From the NCBI GenBank assembly GCA_003339415.1, contig PDHQ01000264.1, forward strand, positions 1-48,209: a stretch of 48,209 nt of DNA. The letters are read 5' to 3'. Below, piece by piece: positions 24,713 to 35,200 of this stretch; the stretch's first letter is position 1, and each line of letters starts with the position of its first letter. The DNA is from Ophiocordyceps camponoti-saundersi (nom. inval.). Lineage: Eukaryota; Ascomycota; Sordariomycetes; Hypocreales; Ophiocordycipitaceae. The translations under genes and the position numbers were made by a program. A model generated the notes under the pieces. The model did not search any database. It was given only the letters and a program-made list of their open reading frames with translations, and was not told the DNA's origin.

Positions 24713-26420
24713 AGCTTTTTAATAATCTTAAAAATATTATATATAAAATAGAAAATAAGAAAATTATTTACTATTAATAGTTAAGTTTAAGTTAATAATA
24801 TTACTTTTTATATTTTTATTTTATATAATATTAAAGTAGACGCTTATCTCTTAGTTAGCTATTATTTCGCAAAGTAAGTAATAAAGCGCTTAGGCGCTAA
24901 GCTTATCCTTATTTATCTTATCCCCTTTATTAATTTTTAAAGCTATTAAGCTAGCTTAGTTTATAAATACTTAATTATTACTTTAATAATTAATAGATAG
25001 TATTTTCCTTAAGAAATCTATTAGGTAACTAACTACGCTTAGTATCTCTTTATTAGCTTATTTTAAATAGCTAAGAAAAGGTTATTACTTAACTATATAG
25101 CCTAAAAGCTAGTTTAGCTAAATAACTTACTTACCCTTACTAAGTACTCGCTTTTAATCCTACTATTTAAGAAACCTCTTTTTACTAGAAATTTAAATTT
25201 AGCTATCTAAGCGGATACTAAATACCGGAACCGCCTTTTCTATTAAAATAAGCGTAAGTATCGGATCCTTTAGCGTTTATAGAGGAAAAAAAACTTTATA
25301 TAGCTTATAAAGGAAAAAAAGCTAGCTTAGATTTTAACTTAAACTAATTAAAAAACTAATAATATAAATAAAGATACTTTAAAGAAATAGCTTATTTACT
25401 AAATATAATAAAAACTCTTAAAATATATTATAAGAAAAGATAACTTTACTAATACTTATAATTTTTATAAAATTAAGAAATAACTTTATCTTAATTATAA
25501 TTATAAAGAAATAGCTTATTTACTAAATATAATAAAACTCTTAAAATATATTATAAGAAAAGATAACTTTACTAATACTTATAATTTTTATAAAATTAAA
25601 AAATAACTTTAACTTAATTATAATTATAAAGTTAAGCTTAGCTAGCTATATATATAAGATAGGAAATCTTATTCTTTTAAAGAGAAAAACTTAAATATAT
25701 AGCTTATATATATAATATAATTCCCTTAGCTTTTATATACCTTAAAAGATTTTTTAATAAAAAGAAAGCTTATATTTTTTCTAGCTTATAACTTAGCTAT
25801 AATATTACCTTAAAACTTAAAAAGCCCCTAAACTTAGTAAAACCTCTTTCTTAAAAAATACTTATAATATATTTATTATTAGAAAAGAAAACTATTAACT
25901 ACTTACTTAAGGTTAAGTTTATTAAACTAGATATTAGTTTTTACGCCGCTTTTATTCTCTTTGCGCTAAAGCTATACTTAATAGCTTAGCGTTTTTATAA
26001 TAATTACTAATAAATAAATAATTAGTTAAAAAGTTAAATCTTACTCACTCCCTTTTTAAAAGGTATAATATTTAGCTACTAAAAGGTAAGATAGTTTTTT
26101 AAAATTAATATTATTTAAGCGTTTTACTATTTTTATTTTAACTTTAATTTAAAGTACTTTATAGCTTTTTATATAAAGTTTAATATATTTTACTAGCTTA
26201 TTTTTCTATTTAGCTTTAACGTAAAGCTTTAATCTCCTTAACCGCTATATAAGTATATACGCTAATAATATATTAATCTATTTAAATAGCGAAAAAGATA
26301 AATATTAAAAAAAATGTTAAGAAATAATTTTATATTTATATTAAATAAACTTATAAGAAGATATTTAAAAATTAAAGTTTAATATTATAAAAGTTAACTA
26401 CTTTAATATAATATTATATA
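24713..26420 (+). pseudogene. E4 Gypsy pol remnant
   Basis: Continues the element split by E2. The clearest part is a Gypsy RT: FFKINII.AF at about 26094-26120 and YANNILIY at 26258-26281 (degenerate YADDILIY). The spacing between these motifs is about 53 codons, shorter than usual, suggesting a small internal deletion. Frame is broken by TAA/TAG. Integrase is not seen; homology is lost after about 26420. Confidence 0.6.
25381..25627. repeat. Tandem duplication, two copies of ~124 bp
   Basis: 25381-25504 and 25505-25627 are nearly identical. Each starts AAAGAAATAGCTTATTTACT and ends in CTTAATTATAATTAT. Differences are one deleted A and a few G/A or T/A changes. The close similarity in otherwise diverged DNA points to a late local duplication inside the E4 pol remnant. 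Confidence 0.9.
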
Positions 26421-27054
26421 TAAGCTAAGCCTTAGCTATAATTAAACTTAATCGCACTTAAAATAAGTGCGTACTTATAAATAATAGTAAGTTATTTATA
26501 AATTCGTAATTAGCTTAAAAATTCGGCCTAGGGCTATAGCGCTCCCGCCCCTTAACTAAGGTAATAATAGATATAAAAGGAAAAAGAGTAATAGGAAAAA
26601 TCTAAATAACTTTTAAGCGCGACTAGGCGCGGGGCTAGCTAAGTTTACTTATAATCTAGTTAACTATAAATAAAATATAGGAAACTTTTAGGAACCCCTT
26701 CGGGTCCCCTCTAATACCTTAATAAAATAGCCTTATATAACTTTATTAAGCTTCGCTTTAGCAGATTTATTCTAACTAATTTAAGCTATAATAAAATAAT
26801 ATATAAACTAACTTAAATAAGAACTAAAACGCGCGGAATTAGCTAGGACTAAGGCCTTATATATAAAAGATATTAAGCGTACTATTATTAAAACTTTATA
26901 AAAAGCACTCTTATAAATAATACTAGCAAATTAAATATCGAAGATATAAGTATAAGTTATATTAGCCTTATAATCTTATCTTAAACTTAAGAAATAAATC
27001 TTACTTTAATATTAAAAGGAAATTAATATATATTTTAATAGTATTTTAAATAAA
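26421..27054. other. Unassigned AT-rich stretch
   Basis: No coding motif recognised. It contains a GC-richer segment at 26520-26720 including AGGAACCCCTTCGGGTCCCC. A candidate E4 3' end was looked for and not confirmed. Confidence 0.35.
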
Positions 27055-27305
27055 GTTTAAAATTAATTAGTAACTTTTTAGTCTTTTTTTAGTTAGTTTA
27101 AACTAACTAACTAAAGTTATAATTTTTAAAAACTAAATTAGTTACTAACTAACTAAAGTCCTTATAATAACTAATTTTAGTTAGTTACTTTTAGACTTTA
27201 GTTAGTTAGTAACTAACTAAAGACTAAAAAATTAGTCCCTAGCGTTAATTATTTTTTTTATATTCTTAAAAAAGACCCTATTAAAAGCGCTTTTTTATAA
27301 TATTT
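27055..27305. repeat. Palindrome-rich repeat, copy 2 (MITE-like)
   Basis: Same orientation and order of motifs as 1423-1672, including AGTTAGTAACTAACTAAAG and the tail of AT runs followed by an AAAAGCGC-type block. The right terminus reads (minus strand) GCTAGGGACTAATTTTTTAG, less decayed than copy 1. Confidence 0.55.
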
Positions 27306-27394
27306 TTTTTATATTTTTAGCTATTTTATTTATTTTTTAATAAAATATTAAAGATAATACTTTTTTAAAAAACATTTTTTAAAAAAGTATTATT

Positions 27395-28890
27395 ATTATT
27401 ATTTATATACTAAGGGCCTTTATAGTATCTAAAGCTTCTATAATATATTAAGTAAGAAAAATCCCCTAAAGTAAAATAAAACCCCCTAACTATAAAGGAA
27501 AAGCTTACTATACGCTTATATAAAAATATAGCGGTAGCTAGCGGCGGTATAATATAACGAGCCTATTACCTAGGGGTAGTCTCGGATAATATAAGAAAGT
27601 AAGGTAAGGAGGGGAGGGCGGAGAAAGGAAAGTCCGTAAGGTATAGGGCGGAAGGAGCGGGGCGGTACGGCGTAATAGCGTAGCGTGGGGTAGTATAGGG
27701 CGGTATAAGGTAGTACGAGGCGAGGCGGTACGGGGCGGGGCAGAGGAAAGAAAATCCGAGGGGGGGTAGGGCAAAGTAGCGAGGTAGCTATTTTATTATA
27801 TATTAGTAATTAGAGGGGGGGGGGCTATATCTTTTCCTTTTCTACCTCCTTTTTCCTTTCCTTTTTTTCTTTTTTTTATTATTTTTAGAAAAAGGTATAT
27901 TTCTAACCCCTCCTTTAACCTTTCCTTTTAACTTTTATAATAAAAGGAAAGTAAAAAGGTTACGTAGCTATACTAATAAAATAATAATAATAAATATACT
28001 TAAGATTATTTACGGTAAGCCCCGTAACCTCCCTTATATTATATATATAGCTTAATTAGCTAATTATAAAGTCCTATATTAGAAGTAATAAGGTAAATAA
28101 TATTATATAATATTAGCTATATATAAAGCTAATAAAATATATAAGCTTATAATTAGCTAGTTATTATAACTATACTAAAGCTTAGTATAAATATCGGGAA
28201 GTAAGTAATATTAGAAGTTAGGCTAAAATTAAAGCTTAAAATGCTAACTAAGTTATAAATATATTTAAAAAAGTTATATACCGCTATAATAAAAGCGGCG
28301 CGGTATATTAACGGAGGAGAATAGCTAAGCGGCCTATTAGTAAATATAGAGCGGGGTAAAATAAAGCGGAGCGGAATTTTAGATATAGCTAATAATAAGT
28401 AATAAAAAAGAATTTAAGTTAACTTATATAATATATAAAAGTAAAATAAAGCGTTAAAGCTCTAACTTAATATAATAATAATAACGCTATAAGTAAGCGC
28501 CTTAGCGGGGTTAGCTATTTTAGCGGCCGCCCCTAATATTACTCCCGCTATAATAACTATTAATACTCCTTCTTAGGAGTTTTATATATTAATATTAGCT
28601 TACTTTAGAATATTAAGTAAATAGATAATTATTAGTATAAGCGGAGCGGGAGGTAAAGAGGGGGGCGGAGTAATAACGATAATAGTAGCGGCGATAGATA
28701 TAATAATCGAACTATAAGCAAAGTAGGCGGTAATAGCGGACGCGGAGAAGGAAGCGGAGGCGGTAATAAAAGGCGCGGTAGCGGAGGCGCTAGCTTAGTT
28801 AATAATAATTATAAAAATAATAATAAAGTTTATAGTAAAGGTAGGGGAGGCGGTACTTATAATAATAATAATTATTAATATAAGCGGGCT
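27395..28890 (+). repeat. Repeat family A, copy 1
   Basis: Collinear with copy 2, which is 38870-39791 plus 46668-about 47230 and is split by the LINE. Order: AT leader, GC-rich tract, pyrimidine-rich run, AT segment, then a plus-strand protein-like part. At 28640-28900 one frame reads as a Gly/Ser/Asn/Arg-rich tail (SGRGEGSGGGNKRRGSGGAS) followed by an Asn/Tyr-rich stretch, like the disordered end of a nucleic-acid-binding or Gag-like protein. The copies lie head to tail. They could be two elements in tandem or ~1.5-kb LTRs of one; the right-hand ends diverge too much to decide. Confidence 0.6.
27600..27775. repeat. GC-rich GGGGCGGTRC-type tract in A1
   Basis: Purine-rich, G+C-rich island of imperfect units around GGCGGTAC and GGGGCGGT. 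Rich in CpG, nearly without CpA, hence untouched by RIP. An open frame on the minus strand here (Pro/Leu/Tyr-rich) is a composition effect and is not taken as a gene. Confidence 0.7.
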
Positions 28891-30159
28891 ATTATTAAAT
28901 AAATAATTTTAATAGTTTTCTTTATATAAATAATTTTTATAAGCTTATATATAGTTTATAGCTAACTTATACTAAAATAAAATACTTATTATATAAGATT
29001 ACCTCTAAGATATATTTTATATTAAATATATTAATATACTTATAAGCTTTAATAACCTATACTAAGTATAATAAAGTAAGTATTTAGCCCTAGCCTGCGT
29101 TTATTTTTACTAATAGTTAAGGTAAACTAGCTTAATATATCTTATATTAAGTATATAAATAATTATACTAAGTACTAGCTAATTAAAAATCCTGCTATAG
29201 CGGAGGCTATTCGCGCTATAATAAAGGTAGCTTATTAGCTAAGCTTTAATTATAGCTTTTAAATAATAAGTTAAAACCGGAGTTATATAGCGTCCGTAAT
29301 AAGTCTTATATTAATAAAAGTAATAGAAAAATACTATTTAATATATTAAGGAGATTTACGCTATTACGCGCTATAATAGCTCCTATGCTAATTAATTTAT
29401 TTAGGCGGCTACTAGCTAGATTCTATACTTAAGCTTATTACCCCTTATTAATAGCGATACCCTTATTACTAATATAATTAAAAGTTTAACTAGCGTTAAC
29501 TATATTATTATAGCTATATTAATATAAATATAAAAATAATATATTATTTTTATATAAGTAGTTAACATTTTTAAGTAAATAAATAAAAAATAACGCTATG
29601 TTTATCGCGCTATTAAAAAAAATAAGTTTATAAAGGAGCTTATCTCCTTATAGCTATCCTCTTATTTTTTATATTTTACCCCTTACGTTTAGTATTAATA
29701 CCGCTTTAATCTTTATTTAGTCTAAGTTAAAAGCTAATATACTTAGTAAGCTTAAGATAAAGGCTACTCTCGCTATTACCTTTATTATTAAGATTACCCT
29801 TACTATTAAGGATAATATTATTAACTTTTAAGCCGCGACCTTACCGCCTTTATATAACGAGATTACTATTTTAGTTTAAAATAATCTTATTAATAATATA
29901 TCTAATAATAAAAACTATATAATATTAGTTAATAATTATATTATATTTAGGGAGTTTATAAGTAAGGAAGGGCTAAAGCTAAAAACGCTTACTTTAAATT
30001 AAGTATATAATTATAGTTATAATTATAGTCGCAGCTATAGCTATAATTATAGCTATAATAATTATAAATATACCCGCGCTTTATATAATTAAGTTAAGTT
30101 TTTATATATAATTAAAATAATCTAAATTTAAAACTAAGTAAATAGTTAGTAAAATAAAA
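28891..30159 (+). pseudogene. Decayed frame downstream of A1
   Basis: Plus-strand protein-like sequence with TAA/TAG stops from about 29590. It ends near 30010-30070 in a repetitive Tyr/Asn/Ser tail (YNYSYNYSRSYSYNYSYNN) coded by TATAATTATAG-type repeats. E3 interrupts it; 37321 onward is its continuation. No family recognised. Confidence 0.35.
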
Positions 30160-30164
30160 GATAA
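30160..30164. other. E3 target site duplication, left
   Basis: GATAA, repeated exactly at 37321-37325. Confidence 0.9.
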
Positions 30165-30350
30165 TATAAGGGTTCGACCTCTAAGCTATCTATAAGGAGG
30201 AGACTTTATTATTTAAAATAACTATAAAGAGCTATATAAAAGGGGTTATAACGCCTAATAGGGGTAGGCGATCCGCGCGCGCGTCGCGCGCGGATATAAC
30301 TAATTACCTTACGTAACTTAGTTATTTAAGCATAGCCCGAATCCCTTATA
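30165..30350 (-). repeat. E3 3' LTR (186 bp)
   Basis: Same length as the right LTR. More RIP-changed than the right copy (for example TTACGTAACTTAG versus CCACGTGACTTAG). It contains the CpG palindrome ATCCGCGCG...CGCGCGGAT at 30271-30296. Confidence 0.9.
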
Positions 30351-30366
30351 TACCCCGCCGCCCTAG
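30351..30366 (-). promoter_or_regulatory. E3 polypurine tract
   Basis: On the minus strand GGGCGGCGGGGTA abuts the 3' LTR, the expected place for the plus-strand primer. Confidence 0.75.
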
Positions 30367-30559
30367 GAAAAAAATATATCTATCTCTAATAAGGGTATAA
30401 GTTAAAATAAAATAAAAATTCCCTTATATATTTCTTTTCTTTTCTTTTCTTCTTTTATATATTATTTATTCTAAAAGTATTAATCTTATTATTTTCGCGC
30501 TATCGCTACGCTACCGCCTTATATTATTTTTTCTATTAGTATATTATTTTTTTATATTA

Positions 30560-31900
30560 TTATATTAATATATTAGCCGCTTCGTTTACTCTAACTTATA
30601 CTATAAGGGAGTATATTATATAAAAAGATAACAATAATAAAGATATTACGCCGCTAATAAAAGTATTATATATATATATACCTTATTTAAATAATTTAAT
30701 AAATAATAAGATAGCTAACTATATTTATAGCTAGGCGGCGGCTTACTAAGCGTGCTATTCCTAGCGTTATAAGTGCTTGTAAAAAGGCACCTCTTCGCTA
30801 AGAATATACGCTTTTAGCGGGCCGCCTATAACTTATAGAATATAGCCGCTAATAACGAAGCTATTTAAACGCCCGCCCGCGCCCGTAATAATATTATTCT
30901 TAGCTAATATATTATCTTAACGCTTACTTTTTAAGCTTACGCTAACTATTTTAAGATATAGCTTAATATTATATAACTTACCCCTCGCCTTATAATTAAT
31001 ATTTTCTTATCCTTATCGCCTAAGCTATTTAGCTTTAATATTCTTATTTTTTTTAGCGGTAATATTATTCCTATACTTATATTATTAATATATTACCGTA
31101 AAATAAGTAGCGCTATATATTAATATTAGTAATATTAAGCTTAGTAATAAAGGTAAATTATTTCTAGCCTTAATATATTCGCCTCCTACTACGAAAGATC
31201 CTTATAATAATAAAAGTAAATATAGTAAGATATTCTCGCCTTATAGCGGGAGAAAGCGGCCGCTAAAGCTAAGGATTATTAGTAATAGCTTAAGGCTAAT
31301 TATAATATTTATATAGCTTTTACTAATCTCGCTACCTTTTTATTATTAACCCGCGCCCCTTACCCCTTTAACCGCGCGTTTTCTACGCTACTTAATATTT
31401 AAATATATTAAGCTAAGCTTTAAAGCTAAATTTATCGCGCCTTAGCTAAGCTAAATTAGCTTTTATAGTCGCCTTTACTTATAGCTAGGAGTTATAATTA
31501 CTTATATAGTAAATTATTATCTAAGCTTAATATATTCCCTTATAATTATAGTAGTTTAAGCTAAGCGTAGGCGGTTAATAATATTAAGAAAGATAGTTAA
31601 GAGAATACGCTAAATACGCTATAATAATAATAGAAAAGATAAGGATAGAAAAAAGGTAGGGCGTAATAAGCTAGAAAGAATTTACTAAAAAGGGGGAGGA
31701 ATTTACTTAATTAAGTTTAAATAGAAAAATATATCTAAGGCTATTATATATATAAATATCTCCTTAGCGTAACTTATAATAATCTAAAGCTATATAATAT
31801 TATAAGCTATCTAATAGCTTTTAAATTAGCGTAATATATTTTTTCTATTTTACTAACGCTTAATAATAAGGAGGTTAGCCTTATAGGCGCCGCTTATAGG
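30560..31900 (+). pseudogene. Antisense decayed ORF with Zn2Cys6-like start
   Basis: Runs opposite to E3 pol. Apart from TAA/TAG stops (former Gln/Trp) one frame stays protein-like from about 30580 to 31450, then continues in a shifted frame. A possible start is ATA at about 30571, formerly ATG. At 30744-30776 the codons TAC-x2-TGC-x6-TGC, ending R-Y-K-C, reproduce the C-x2-C-x6-C first half of a fungal binuclear zinc cluster if TAC was TGC. The second half is not clean. Later there is a Gln/Lys/Arg-rich run at about 31620-31700. It could be a host transcription-factor gene captured by E3, an older gene fragment, or chance. Confidence 0.35.
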
Positions 31901-32516
31901 TATTTTTTACGGTAAGGATTTCTTTAATCTTATATTTATTAAGTAATAGGTTATTATTTAAAAATTATAAGGAAAATTTAAGCTAGCTATTAGTAAGGTC
32001 TTATAATAAGAGTAAATTATATATAATATACTTAAGTAAATTAATATAAAATATAAAATATATATTTTTTAAAATATTAAGCGTAATAATTAAAAAAAAT
32101 AAGATAGTAATAAATTTATACTTAGCTTTAAGATAATTAAGTTTCTTAAAAGGGCGGTTAGAATAAATATATTATAAATTTAACTATATAAAGTTACTAA
32201 TTTAAAATCGTTCCGCAGGGCGATAAGTATTATCGGAGATATTTTACTATTTTTATTAAGCTTATATAATTAATATTTATATAAGTTAAATACTTTCTTA
32301 TAAGTATTAAGCGAAGGTAATAATATGCCCCTTTAAAGAAGCGATTAGCGTAAGATATATAATTAGTTATTATATAAGATTAAAGTTATATTTATATAAT
32401 AAGCGGTTTAGACTAACGCTTATTACTAATAATTCTCTATTATTTAAAGTAAGCTAGTAAGTAAGTAAGTAAGAGGGCTAGTTAAGCTAAGAGAATAATA
32501 TTATATAATAAAGGAT

Positions 32517-32598
32517 ACCCTCCTAGCGTAGTAGTTAAGCGTCTAGAGATATTAGTCTCCCACGAGAGAGGCAGTCGGTTCGAATCTGGCGGAGGGCA
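32517..32598 (+). tRNA. tRNA-like Pol III unit, probable pseudogene or SINE head
   Basis: Seen: 7-bp acceptor stem ACCCTCC / GGAGGGC with one A-C mismatch (32517-32523, 32591-32597), A-box-like TAGCGTAGTAG (32524-32534), T arm GTCGG-TTCGAAT-CTGGC with intact B-box core GGTTCGAAT (32577-32585). The 31 nt between D arm and T arm do not form a standard anticodon arm: the best hairpin is AGAGA/TCTCC with a 6-nt loop or a shorter stem with 8 nt, so no anticodon can be assigned. Total length 82 nt resembles a type II tRNA. Several mismatches are G-to-A or C-to-T, as after RIP. More likely a tRNA pseudogene or SINE head than a working tRNA. Confidence 0.5.
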
Positions 32599-32604
32599 CG
32601 GGTG

Positions 32605-32610
32605 TTTTTT
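32605..32610 (+). terminator. Pol III T6 terminator
   Basis: Run of six T seven bases after the tRNA-like unit, the normal Pol III stop signal. With A and B boxes it makes a complete candidate Pol III transcription unit. Confidence 0.6.
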
Positions 32611-32624
32611 ACCTTAACTATATA

Positions 32625-32720
32625 GCCGGGGTACGGTCCGACCCCGGCATAACCCCGGTAGGAGTAGTAACCCTGCCGGGCTCCTTTCCTCCCTCGGCAG
32701 GAGTAGTAACCCGGCCGAGG
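32625..32720. other. Three consecutive GC-rich hairpins
   Basis: Hairpin 1: GCCGGGGT/ACCCCGGC, 8 bp, loop ACGGTCCG (32625-32648). Hairpin 2: CCCGGTAGG/CCTGCCGGG, 9 bp with one T-G pair (32654-32680). Hairpin 3: CCTCGGCAGG/CCGGCCGAGG, 10 positions with one A-G mismatch (32692-32720). Hairpins 2 and 3 carry the same 9-nt loop AGTAGTAAC on different stems. CA and TG dinucleotides persist here while neighbouring DNA has lost them. The island tails off into GTAAGG-type repeats at 32724-32750. Confidence 0.8.
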
Positions 32721-33399
32721 CTTAGGTAAGGTAAGGCGTAGGGTAAGGGTATAATTAAATAACGTAAGTTATTAGAGGAATAAGTCCCCTTTAATAGTAA
32801 CTATAATCTAGTAATAAAGTACGATTATAAAGTAATATATATCTTCGCTATAGTATCTGCTAATATACGTACCGGAATTACTTAGAACTTAGATAAGACG
32901 TGTAATAAGAAATATAGGTACCTCTCGCTTAAGACTAGCGTAACTTCGGATACTTCCTATAACGATTAAGCTTTCTAATATAATATAATTAGCCTATAAG
33001 CTAGCTAAATATATTAAGTAAGGGGTTTTCCCTTAGGGTACTTTAGTTTTTCCTCTCTATTAAATAATTATATGCTTAGAAACCTATATAGGTTACTAAA
33101 GTAATATAATATATATATATATAATAAAGGATAGCTTATACCTCTTAGTTTATTTACTTTATACCGCTATTAGTTTATAAGTAATAAGCTATAAATATAA
33201 GTTATTTAATATTTACTAAGTAATAAAGGGTTAATTAAAAGTAACTTATCTAATTTAAACTGCGGTTAAATATAATCTTCGTAAGGAAGCTATAGAAACG
33301 CTACTAAATATAAATAAAATATCTAATATAATACTTAGCCTCTATTAATATTATTACCTTAAGCTATATATATTTAAATAGCTAATTAGTAATAACTAT

Positions 33400-35200
33400 T
33401 AGGAAGCGGGGCTAGGAAAGATTAGTAGTAAGTAAGTCTATTATAAAGTTTACTAAGATAATTATCTAATACTTTTCTAATAGCGGTAATAGTTATAATA
33501 AGCTTTAGTAATAATAGCGTTAAAAGTAATTCTTATAATAATAATAATTTTATATAAACTGCGCTATATTAGCTAATATATTATCCTAATAATAGTAATA
33601 ATAAAATAATATAAATATAATATTTTTTCTAAGGTGCTTTATAAGTAGCAAATTATAAGTTTTTTAGATTAAGGTAGTTATTAAAGGTTCTTAGTTAAGT
33701 ACTTAAAGTTAGCCCCGGAACTATAGCTAGCTATTAGTAGAAAGGGAATAGTTTACGATTTACTCTTTTATACCCGCCTTAAGAGGGAACTTCTAAGCGC
33801 CTTTTTATAAGGCGGTGCGTTATATTATATAAAGTAGGTTAGATTATAACGCTATAAGCTATAATTCTTATAAGTATATATTTATAAAAAAAGTTAAGGC
33901 TATAAAAGTAATACTCTAGCTTTAAACTAATTATAATCTAAAAAAATAAATAAATAAGGGCTATATAATATAGCTAAAATATAAGGCGGTATATTATTAC
34001 TCCTAATTATAATAAGATAATATATTAAGATAAGTTATATATTTACCTAAGTAATATTATAAATAGAAGTTAAAAAAAGTAAGCGTTTCGGCCTATTAAG
34101 CTTAGCGTTCTAATATAGCTTTTAAAGTAATAAAATATTTTAAAGCTTTATAATCTATAAATATAATAAACGAGGAGGAAATATTACGGAGTTTAGCTAA
34201 TTACGCTTTAAGGTAATAAATAATAATAAGAAGTTCCTTATTATAAATAATATAATTTTGCTTTATAAGCTAAAGCTTCTAAGAGAAGTATATTATAGGC
34301 TATAAAACTTAGTCCTAGCTATATTAGGAAAGGTATCCGCTTATTACCTCGCTTAAATAATCCGCCTCTATAACGGTATTAAGATCTAAGTTTTACTACG
34401 CTAAAGCGGGAGAGGAGATAAACGCTACCTTAAGCCGGTCGAAAGCGTTTTAATAAGCTAAAGTCTAATTAAAAGGAGCGTTACGCTTTATAAGGGCTAT
34501 AAGTAAAGCTATAAGGGAAGAAAACCGCGGGATAAAATTATAATAAAAGTTTATAAAGCTAATAAAGCTATATATACCTTTTACGTAAGTTAGTGCCTCC
34601 TAATCTTAAATTACTAAAACTTTAGCTAAGTTTAGGCGCACTTTTTATCTTATATAAATAATAAATCTTAAGTATTTAACTTTATAAATTATAAATATAT
34701 ATTTATTAAAGTTTAAATATAGCTTAGCTTATTATAATTTTATAAGAATAACGCGTACTTTTTTCTAATAATCTAAAAATAAGCTACCTAAGTAAATAAG
34801 AATATTATTAAGGTAAGTAATTATAAAATCCCTAAAGGAGTTACTTAGGGATATATTAATATACCGCTAAAATAAAGCGGGGGCGCTAGCTAAACTTAAA
34901 GGATAAATAAGGTATTTAAATAGCCCGAAATACGTACGGAAAATAGTTAGATATTCCTTACCCTTTATAATACGTATCTTATAAAAGGCGGTATATATAT
35001 TAAGCTTAGTAAACTATTAGGCGCCGGAAAGACTACGTAAAGTTTCCTTTATAAAGGGTAAGGGGTAGCGGTCCTACTTAGTAAGTTTATTTAAAGTATA
35101 GTAATTAACGTAAAACTACTAGCCGCCCCCGGGCTTTTTAGTAAGGAGGACTAAGGTAGCTATAAATAATAAGCTAATATAAATCTAACTTTTATCTATT
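33400..35200 (-). pseudogene. E3 decayed Gypsy pol (RT to integrase)
   Basis: Minus-strand motifs in order: LLTKKPGGG (about 35125-35160); DRYPLPFIKETL (about 35038-35075); the RT active site TYLNNILIY at about 34787-34820, with Asp codons now AAT; and a weak integrase region with LEVPS...RVN at about 33720-33830. Stops are TAA/TAG. The presumed gag and protease (35200-37130) are on the same strand, but no zinc knuckle or DSG site could be named with confidence. Confidence 0.75.

Noticed and set aside
27538..27774. Minus-strand Pro/Leu/Tyr-rich open frame of 78 codons
   Set aside because: It covers the GC-rich repeat tract of family A; the related tract at 39110-39230 is repetitive and the composition explains the lack of stops.
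32517..32598. A functional tRNA with a named anticodon
   Set aside because: No 5-bp stem with a 7-nt anticodon loop can be drawn; candidate folds give 6- or 8-nt loops, and an intron model does not pair.
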